Source: Chromatium okenii (GTDB lineage: Bacteria; Pseudomonadota; Gammaproteobacteria; Chromatiales; Chromatiaceae). Taken from it: a DNA stretch of 64,000 bases. The notes under the pieces were generated by a model, which was given only the letters and a program-made list of their open reading frames with translations, was not told where the DNA came from and did no database searches. Below, in pieces: positions 57,731-64,000 of this stretch. Positions within the stretch are counted from its first letter, which is position 1; the number at the start of each line of letters is the position of its first letter. The stretch lies in assembly GCF_002958735.1 (NCBI RefSeq), contig NZ_PPGH01000037.1, positions 884,001 to 948,000 on the forward strand, written 5' to 3'. The position numbers and the translations under genes were made by a program.

Positions 57731-60700
57731 ATGAATACAGATAACGAAGATGTCGTGTTCACACCAGATGATGCTGCGCCCACCGCGCCAGCAGAAACAT
57801 CTACATCACCTCAAGAAGACTTTCCGATTGTTGGCATTGGCGCATCCGCTGGAGGATTAGGCGCGTTTGAAGCGTTCTTTTCGGGAATGCCCGCCGATAC
57901 CGATCCCAACATGGCCTTTGTATTGGTGCAACATTTAGCGCCCGATCACAAAAGCATTCTCACCGATTTAATTCGGCGCTATACGCGAATGCAGGTGTTT
58001 GAAGTTGAGGATGGAATGGTAGTGCAGCCCAATTGCGCTTACATCATTCCGCCTAACCGCGACATGCTATTTATCAACGGCGCACTGCAATTAATTGAAC
58101 CCATCGCTCCGCGTGGGCAGCGGCTGCCGATTGATTACTTTTTCCGCTCGCTGGCGCTTGATCAACACAGCAAAGCCATCGGCATCGTGCTGTCTGGCAC
58201 CGGTAGCGATGGCACGTTAGGCGTGCGGGCGATCAAAGGCGAGGGCGGTTTGGTCATGGCGCAGACACCAGATTCCACCGAATACGACGGGATGCCACGC
58301 AGCGCGATTGCGACTGGCTTGGTGGATTACGAGCTGCCGCCAGCGGAAATGCCCGCCCAGCTCATCGCGTATGTGGTTCACGCCTTCAGTCGCCCACATC
58401 ATTCCGGCACGCTTTTGGCTCCGCAGACGGATCACGCGCTGCAAAAAATCTTTGCGCTGCTCCGCGCCCAAACCGGTCACGACTTTTCGCAGTACAAACC
58501 CAGCACCATTCATCGCCGCATTGAGCGGCGAATGGCGGTGCATCAGGTCGATAACCTCTACAGCTACGTCACGCAGTTACAACAGATTCCCGGTGAAGTA
58601 GAGGCGCTATTTCGTGACCTGCTAATCGGCGTGACCAACTTTTTCCGCGATCCTGCTGCGTTCAATTACATTCAAGAAACGGTGATTCCGACGCTCTTTG
58701 TCAACCGTTCAGTCGATACGCCGATCCGCATTTGGGTCGCAGGTTGCTCCACTGGTGAAGAAGCCTATTCGCTCGCCATGTTGCTGGCCGAACAGCAGCA
58801 AACGCTGCGGCAGCGGTTTCGGGTACAGATTTTTGCAACCGACATCGACAGCCAAGCCATCGCGTTTGCTCGCGCCGGCATTTATCCCGCCAGCATCGCG
58901 GTTGATTTGTCGCCGGAACGCATGGCGCGATTTTTCACGCTGGAGCCGGGCGGCGATGCGTATCGGATTCACAAAACCGTCCGCGATCTGCTGATCTTTT
59001 CGCCGCACAGCCTGATTAAAGACCCGCCGTTTTCCAAACTTGACCTGATTAGCTGCCGCAACTTGTTGATTTATCTCGGCGCAGAGTTGCAAAAAAAGCT
59101 GATGCCGCTGTTTCACTACGCGCTCAAGCCCGGCGGAACGCTGGTGCTGGGCACTTCAGAAACAGTGGGCGAATTCAATGACTTGTTTACCGTGACGAAT
59201 CGCAAACAGAAAATTTATCGGCGGCAAAACGATCACTACGGCGCACTGCGCCCGTCGCTGGAGCGATTTTTACCGCCAATGCTGCCCGTCGGCGCGACCG
59301 CGTTGCCACCACTGCCGCCAGCCAAACACATCGCATCCACGCTGCCGTCACTGCGCGAAATGACCGAACAGGCGCTGCTGCAAGCGATGACCGTTGCTGC
59401 CGCATTGATCAATGCGCAGGGCGACATTCTCTATTTGCATGGACGCAGCGGTCAGTATTTGGAACCCGCACCGGGCGAAATCGGCGTCAACAATCTGCTC
59501 AAAATGGCGCGAGAAGGGTTGCGACATGAATTGACGCTGGCGCTGCATCAGGCAGTGGAAACGCGAGAAACGGTACAGCGCAACGGATTACAGGTGAAAA
59601 CCAATGGCGATTTCACTCGCGTTGATTTGAGTATTCGCCAAGTGATGACCGCCGCGACTTTTAGCAATGACGTTGTGTTGTATTTGGTGACGTTAACACC
59701 AACGCCAGCCGTTACGCTGGCGATGGCATCTGAAGATACCACTGCAAATACCGAATTAAATACGAACGTTGATGCGCGAATTGTGGCGCTAAAACAAGAA
59801 TTACGCTCTAAAGAGGAATTTCTCCAGACTTCCAATGAAGAGTTGGAAACCATCAATGAAGAATTGAAATCCTCTAATGAGGAAATGCAATCGGTTAACG
59901 AGGAATTGCAATCCACCAACGAAGAGTTGGAAACGTCCAAAGAGGAATTGCAATCGGTCAATGAAGAATTGGCGACGGTCAATGCTGAATTGCAAAACCG
60001 CGTGGCGGATTTATCACGCGCCAATAACGATATGAATAATTTATTGGCGGGTACGGGCATCGGCACAATTTATGTCGATCATCAATTGCGCATTTTGCGT
60101 TTTACGCCAGCGGCGACGCAGATCATCAATTTAATTCTGAGTGATATTGGGCGACCAGTTGGGCACATTTTGTCCAATCTGGTCGGCTATGACCGGCTGG
60201 TGACGGACACGCAGGCGGTGCTGGACACGCTGATTCCCCGTGAGCTGGAAGTGCAGACCACGACTGGCGTGTGGTACGCGCTGCGGATTCATCCGTATCG
60301 CACGTTGGAAAATGTGATTGAGGGCGCGGTGATTACCTTTGTCGATCTCACTGAAATCGTGCAGGCGCGAGAATCGTTGCGCCAATCCAACGACATGCTG
60401 CGGCTGGCGGTGATTGTGCGCGATGCCCACGATGCCATCACGATGCAGGATTTAGAGGGGCAGATTTTGGCGTGGAATCCCGGCGCGGTGCGGCTGTACG
60501 GCTGGAGCGAAGCTGAGGCGCTGCGGATGAATGCCCGCGAGCGCATTCCAGTTGCACGGCGAGCGGATGATTTGGCGCGGTTGCCGCCGCTGCGTTCGGT
60601 AAACAAATTAGAACCGTTTTGCAGCCAACGTTTAACGAAAGAAGGGTCTATTCTGGAAGTGTGGATTACGGTGAGTGCGCTAATTAACGAAACGGGTCAA

Positions 60701-60742
60701 GTGTACGCACTGGCAACGACGGAATGGACGCGAGAATCTTAG
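57731..60742 (+). CDS. CheB-CheR fusion protein with coiled coil and PAS domains
   Basis: A 1003-residue signalling protein. An N-terminal CheB methylesterase domain (GIGASAGGLGAFEAFF with the catalytic Ser, VQHLAPDHKSILTDLI with His, LSGTGSDGTLG with Asp) is followed by a CheR methyltransferase domain (FFRDPAAFNYI, VAGCSTGEEAYSLAMLLAEQ). A coiled coil of about 60 residues made of near-heptad repeats such as NEELKSSNEEMQSVNEEL comes next, then two PAS domains (about 760-870 and 880-990). No receiver domain is seen on CheB. Such fusions are common near chemosensory or c-di-GMP systems; the next gene is a PAS-GGDEF protein. Confidence 0.95.
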   Translation: MNTDNEDVVFTPDDAAPTAPAETSTSPQEDFPIVGIGASAGGLGAFEAFFSGMPADTDPNMAFVLVQHLAPDHKSILTDLIRRYTRMQVFEVEDGMVVQPNCAYIIPPNRDMLFINGALQLIEPIAPRGQRLPIDYFFRSLALDQHSKAIGIVLSGTGSDGTLGVRAIKGEGGLVMAQTPDSTEYDGMPRSAIATGLVDYELPPAEMPAQLIAYVVHAFSRPHHSGTLLAPQTDHALQKIFALLRAQTGHDFSQYKPSTIHRRIERRMAVHQVDNLYSYVTQLQQIPGEVEALFRDLLIGVTNFFRDPAAFNYIQETVIPTLFVNRSVDTPIRIWVAGCSTGEEAYSLAMLLAEQQQTLRQRFRVQIFATDIDSQAIAFARAGIYPASIAVDLSPERMARFFTLEPGGDAYRIHKTVRDLLIFSPHSLIKDPPFSKLDLISCRNLLIYLGAELQKKLMPLFHYALKPGGTLVLGTSETVGEFNDLFTVTNRKQKIYRRQNDHYGALRPSLERFLPPMLPVGATALPPLPPAKHIASTLPSLREMTEQALLQAMTVAAALINAQGDILYLHGRSGQYLEPAPGEIGVNNLLKMAREGLRHELTLALHQAVETRETVQRNGLQVKTNGDFTRVDLSIRQVMTAATFSNDVVLYLVTLTPTPAVTLAMASEDTTANTELNTNVDARIVALKQELRSKEEFLQTSNEELETINEELKSSNEEMQSVNEELQSTNEELETSKEELQSVNEELATVNAELQNRVADLSRANNDMNNLLAGTGIGTIYVDHQLRILRFTPAATQIINLILSDIGRPVGHILSNLVGYDRLVTDTQAVLDTLIPRELEVQTTTGVWYALRIHPYRTLENVIEGAVITFVDLTEIVQARESLRQSNDMLRLAVIVRDAHDAITMQDLEGQILAWNPGAVRLYGWSEAEALRMNARERIPVARRADDLARLPPLRSVNKLEPFCSQRLTKEGSILEVWITVSALINETGQVYALATTEWTRES

Positions 60743-60858
60743 TAAATCATCGTGATGGAGCTTCAACATGTTGAAAACAATCAGCAATTTGCAAGATGCT
60801 TTATCTCAAAATATCAGTCAATTTCGCTTGCATTTACGGCGATCCCGACAACAATTTT

Positions 60859-60914
60859 CTGCCAACTGCCAACTGCCAACTGCCAACTGCCAACTGCCAA
60901 CTGCCAACTGCCAA
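60859..60914. repeat. Tandem heptamer array, eight CTGCCAA units
   Basis: Eight perfect copies of CTGCCAA in a row, then CTGGTGG. It lies between the CheB-CheR and PAS-GGDEF genes and matches the core of the degenerate arrays at 57615-57690. Short tandem heptamer arrays of this type are known from cyanobacteria and some proteobacteria. Confidence 0.9.
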
Positions 60915-60970
60915 CTGGTGGCTAACATTCTATTTAATCAAAATTTAACCGGTCAGAGCGCACCGGAATT

Positions 60971-62158
60971 ATGTTAATTCCATCATCGAACGCGGAACAG
61001 ACGCTGCGCCAGCAAGCGGAAATGGACATTCGGAATAAGCCAATTGGTTTACTCGCAGCCAGCGCCACAGATGCAAATATCGCTGCGCTCACGCCTGCGG
61101 AGATTTTGCAAGTCATTCACGAATTGCGGGTGCATCAAATCGAACTCATGATGCAAAATGACAATTTGCGTCATGCACACGAAGAATTAGACCTTGTTCG
61201 CGCCCGTTATTTTGATCTTTATGATCGCGCACCAATTGGCTATTGCACACTTTCCGAAACGGGGATTATTTTAGAAATTAATCAGACTGCCGCATTAATG
61301 CTCGGCGTATCCAAAGGTGCGCTGGTGGAACAGTCATTTACTCGCTTTGTGTGTAAAGAAGATCAAGATCGCTTTTATCTATACCGTAAACAATTAGCCA
61401 ATAACGCAGCAACCATTCAATCCGATTTATTTAAGCGGGGTTTGAGTGAAACGCCGCAAAGATGTGAACTGCGTATGGTGAAAGTCGATGGCACTCTTTT
61501 CTGGGTGTGTTTAGAAGCCAGCGTCGATCAATATCCATTGCTCAATCCATGGTTAAATCCCGGTGCATTCGTTCACCGTATCGTATTCAGCGATATTAGT
61601 ATGCTCAAAGAATATCAACATCAACTCGAACACATCGCTTATTACGATTTACTGACTACTTTACCGAATCGCGTTTTGCTGGCGGATCGGCTGGTGCAAG
61701 ACATGGCGCAGACCGAGCGACACGGTCAACGTTTAGCTTTGGCCTATCTCGATCTCGACGGTTTTAAGGCGATTAACGACACTCACGGTCACAACGTTGG
61801 CGATCAGTTTTTAATTGCGATTGCGGCGCGGATGAAACAAATGCTGCGGCAAGGCGACACGCTGGCGCGAATTGGCGGAGATGAATTTGTCGCAGTACTC
61901 GTTGATTTAACAATGGAAAAAGATTGTGTGCCGATGCTGTCGCGGCTGCTGGCCGCAGCTTCGCAGCCCGTGCTGCTTGGCGACGCAGTACTTCAGGTGT
62001 CGGCCAGCATCGGTGTCACCTTTTATCCACAAGCGAAACGCGTCGATGGCGATCAACTGCTGCGCCAAGCCGATCAAGCGATGTATCGCGTTAAATTGAC
62101 TGGAAAAAATCATTACCGATTTTTTAATCCGGCACAAACCGCAACACCTTCCCATTGA
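60971..62158 (+). CDS. PAS-GGDEF diguanylate cyclase
   Basis: A 395-residue protein with a helical N-terminus (ILQVIHELRVHQIELMMQNDNL), a PAS domain (RYFDLYDRAPIGYCTLSETGIILEINQT), and a GGDEF domain with DLLTTLPNRVLLADRL, LDLDGFKAINDTHGHNVGDQ and RIGGDEFVAVLVD. The catalytic site is intact, so it should make c-di-GMP. ATG 60971 has a weak CGGA site; Met18 (MDIRNKP) is an alternative. Confidence 0.93.
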   Translation: MLIPSSNAEQTLRQQAEMDIRNKPIGLLAASATDANIAALTPAEILQVIHELRVHQIELMMQNDNLRHAHEELDLVRARYFDLYDRAPIGYCTLSETGIILEINQTAALMLGVSKGALVEQSFTRFVCKEDQDRFYLYRKQLANNAATIQSDLFKRGLSETPQRCELRMVKVDGTLFWVCLEASVDQYPLLNPWLNPGAFVHRIVFSDISMLKEYQHQLEHIAYYDLLTTLPNRVLLADRLVQDMAQTERHGQRLALAYLDLDGFKAINDTHGHNVGDQFLIAIAARMKQMLRQGDTLARIGGDEFVAVLVDLTMEKDCVPMLSRLLAAASQPVLLGDAVLQVSASIGVTFYPQAKRVDGDQLLRQADQAMYRVKLTGKNHYRFFNPAQTATPSH

Positions 62159-62244
62159 TGCAGTAACGTTTACCGCTGGGCGGCGGACTATTTTTAATTA
62201 ACGAACACAACGCGAGACAAATTAACTGATCGGAGTGAATGAAT

Positions 62245-63315
62245 TTAACGCTCAATTTCGTACCAATTTTTGGTGCGATTGACGACTCGCACCACCAATA
62301 ACATCACTGGCACTTCAATCAATACGCCCACGACCGTTGCCAGTGCTGCGCCCGATTCAAAGCCAAAGAGTGAGATTGCCGCTGCCACTGCTAATTCAAA
62401 AAAATTGGAAGCGCCAATCAATGCTGAGGGACAAGCAATGCTGTGTTTTTCTCCAATTTGGCGATTTAACCAATACGCCAGCGCCGAATTAAAAAATACT
62501 TGAATTAAAATCGGCACTGCCAGCAGTAAAATAATCAATGGGTGTTTGAGAATCACCGCACCTTGAAAAGCAAACAGCAACACCAAAGTCATTAACAGCG
62601 CGATCATTGAAGCGTGACCCAGCAGGTCTAAAGTGGCATCAAAACGTGCTTGCTCATCAGTGAGCAAATAACGCCGCCAGAGTTGCGCAATGATGACCGG
62701 AATGATGATGTATAATAGCACTGAGATTAACAGCGTATTCCAAGGCACAATAATGGATGATAAGCCGAGTAATAAACCAACAATCGGTGCAAAAGCTACA
62801 ATCATAATGGCGTCATTCAATGCCACTTGCGACAGCGTGAAATAAGGATCGCCACCAGTCAAGCGACTCCAGACAAATACCATTGCGGTGCAGGGCGCAG
62901 CCGCCAGCAAAATCAAGCCTGCAATGTAGCTGTCTATTTGTTCTGCTGGCAGCCAGTCAGCGAATAAAACACGAATAAATAACCACGCCAATAGTGCCAT
63001 TGAAAACGGTTTAACCGCCCAATTAACAAATAGCGTGACGCCAATGCCTTTCCAATGCGAACGCACTTGATGCAATGCGCCAAAATCAATTTTCATCAGC
63101 ATCGGAATAATCATCACCCAAATCAATACGCCGACCGGCAGATTGACCTGTGCAATTTCCAATTGTCCTAACCATTGAAATGGTGCAGGAAATATCTGAC
63201 CTAGCCCAATTCCCGCAATGATGCAAAGCGCCACCCACAGCGTGAGCCAGCGTTCAAATAGATTCATTGGTGCACCAGCAGCACGTTTTGCTGTCGTTTC
63301 ACATTGCGTTGACAT
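62245..63315 (-). CDS. ACR3-family arsenite efflux permease
   Basis: A 356-residue inner-membrane protein with ten predicted helices and the ACR3 pattern: MIIPMLMKIDFGALHQV, NWAVKPFSMALLAWLF, LAAAPCTAMVFVWSRLTGGD (with the essential Cys), VALNDAIMIVAFAPIV, and SALIGASNFFELAVA. It extrudes arsenite. No arsR or arsC is seen; upstream lies a broken copy of the CheB-CheR gene, so the operon may have been interrupted there. Confidence 0.95.
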   Translation of the reverse strand: MSTQCETTAKRAAGAPMNLFERWLTLWVALCIIAGIGLGQIFPAPFQWLGQLEIAQVNLPVGVLIWVMIIPMLMKIDFGALHQVRSHWKGIGVTLFVNWAVKPFSMALLAWLFIRVLFADWLPAEQIDSYIAGLILLAAAPCTAMVFVWSRLTGGDPYFTLSQVALNDAIMIVAFAPIVGLLLGLSSIIVPWNTLLISVLLYIIIPVIIAQLWRRYLLTDEQARFDATLDLLGHASMIALLMTLVLLFAFQGAVILKHPLIILLLAVPILIQVFFNSALAYWLNRQIGEKHSIACPSALIGASNFFELAVAAAISLFGFESGAALATVVGVLIEVPVMLLVVRVVNRTKNWYEIER

Positions 63316-63458
63316 TTCATTGATCCTATTAATTCATTTCAAGATTGAGCGCCTGCAACACTGCTGACACCAGTCGATAAAGAATTCCAGTGGCTCGCCG
63401 TGAGGATGGTGAAATGATAAATGAATACGCGGAAAGATCGAGCAATTTCTTTACCATA

Positions 63459-64000
63459 TGATATTGGACGACCAATTGGGCACATTTTATCTAATCTGGT
63501 TGGTTATGACCGGCTGGTGACGGACACGCTAATTCCCCGCGAGTTGGAAGTGCAAACGACGACTGGCGTGTGGTACGCGCTGCGGATTCATCCGTATCGC
63601 ACGTTGGAAAATGTGATTGAGGGCGCAGTGATTACCTTTGTCAATCTCACCGAAATCGTGCAGGCGCGAGAATCGTTGCGCCAATCCAACGACATGCTGC
63701 GGCTGGCGGTGATTGTGCGCGATGCCCACGATGCGATCACGATGCGGTGCGGCTGAATACCTGCGAGCGCATTCCAGTTGAGCGGCGAGCGGATGATTTG
63801 GCGCGGTTGCCGCCGCGGCGTTCGGTTAACAAATTAAAAACCGTTTTGCAGCCAACGTTTAACTAAAAAACGGTCTATTTTAGAGGTGTGGATTACGGTT
63901 AGTGCGCTGATTAACGAGGCGGGGCTGGTGTACGCACTGGCAACGACGGAATGGACGCGGTAATCTCAGTAAATCGTCATGATGTGGAGGTTCAAAATGT
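63459..64000 (+). pseudogene. Decayed partial copy of the CheB-CheR-PAS gene (PAS region)
   Basis: From about 63459 to the window end the sequence repeats 60140-60775 with high identity: DIGRPIGHILSNLVGYDRLV, LEVQTTTGVWYALRIHPYRT and SLRQSNDMLRLAVIVRDAHD. It lacks five codons (QAVLD in the parent) and about 70 bases around the second PAS start, and ends the frame at 63756. The match continues past the parent stop codon into the downstream spacer (AGTAAATC.TCATGATG), so the duplicated unit is larger than the gene end. No upstream CheB or CheR part is present. It lies upstream of and divergent from the ACR3 gene. Confidence 0.85.

Noticed and set aside
59820-60010. DNA repeat of AATGAAGAGTTGGAA-like units
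   Set aside because: It encodes the near-heptad coiled coil of the CheB-CheR fusion (NEEL repeats), which explains the periodicity; not a separate repeat element.
60768-60977. Possible small gene between the CheB-CheR and GGDEF genes
   Set aside because: The second half is only the translation of the heptamer array and the first half matches no family; no ribosome-binding site of note beyond GGAG in the parent spacer.
63316-63457. Possible remnant of an ars-operon gene on the minus strand upstream of the ACR3 gene
   Set aside because: A 40-codon frame exists but no arsR or arsC motif could be recognised in any frame.

Overview
The window looks like a chromosomal piece of a gammaproteobacterium, most probably a sulfur-metabolising member of the Chromatiales or a relative. 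Support comes from the block yicC-gmk-rpoZ-spoT, pstB-phoU, an Mla lipid-transport operon, an mtaD/mtnA pair, a DsrC/TusE-family protein with no cysteines of the kind called RspA in purple sulfur bacteria, a class III (anaerobic) ribonucleotide reductase, and a cluster resembling the 'orange protein' (orp) genes of anaerobes. The species assignment is inference; no rRNA is present.

Layout. 0-2.7 kb: end of pstA, pstB, phoU and, convergent, an RMD1/DUF155 membrane protein. 2.7-8.2 kb (minus): an RND efflux pump gene split by a GC-rich palindromic repeat, rdgB, rph and a Ser/Thr kinase. 8.3-12.4 kb (plus): yicC, gmk, rpoZ, spoT. 12.4-17.5 kb: the nrdD/nrdG locus, preceded by a pair of NrdR-like boxes; nrdD carries two inteins, one with an HNH and one with a LAGLIDADG endonuclease, and its glycyl-radical domain lies on a separate small ORF. 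17.5-21.4 kb: an L,D-transpeptidase, grxD, rnt, mlaA. 21.5-23.7 kb: two unknown genes, a Cas6/Cmx6-like RAMP gene without any CRISPR array, and the cysteine-less DsrC-family gene. 23.7-28.6 kb: miaA, a small FliT-like gene whose start codon overlaps that of miaA, a lipoyl-E3 fusion, and a chemoreceptor with a periplasmic haem-c motif. 28.9-35.4 kb: a DamX-like SPOR protein, a SprA-type protein, pfkA, mtaD, mtnA. 35.5-37.7 kb: an AT-rich accessory islet with a secreted protein and RelE/RelB-, HicAB- and orphan antitoxin genes. 37.7-43.8 kb: a diguanylate cyclase, an FmdB-type protein, serS, a methyltransferase, a von Willebrand A protein and a coiled-coil membrane protein. 43.9-46.8 kb: the orp-like operon (DUF134 regulator, two NifX-family proteins, two ferredoxin-MinD ATPases) behind a perfect 20-bp palindrome. 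47.1-55.1 kb: an MsbA-like ABC exporter, an SDR protein, tRNA-Asn, a GldA/F/G-like ABC-2 system with a DUF4340 protein, mutM. 55.1-57.6 kb (minus): mlaB, mlaC, mlaD, tsaD. 57.7-64 kb: a CheB-CheR-PAS fusion, a PAS-GGDEF protein, an ACR3 arsenite pump and a decayed partial copy of the CheB-CheR-PAS gene at the right edge.

A striking property is the number of conserved genes, including essential ones such as tsaD and miaA, that are interrupted by apparent frameshifts, most of which are repaired by adding one base. This pattern fits uncorrected sequencing indels better than gene decay, and frameshifted genes are annotated here over their full inferred span with the break positions stated. A few loci (mlaA centre, the Cmx6-like gene, lpdA, the GldG-like gene) have so many breaks that genuine decay cannot be excluded.
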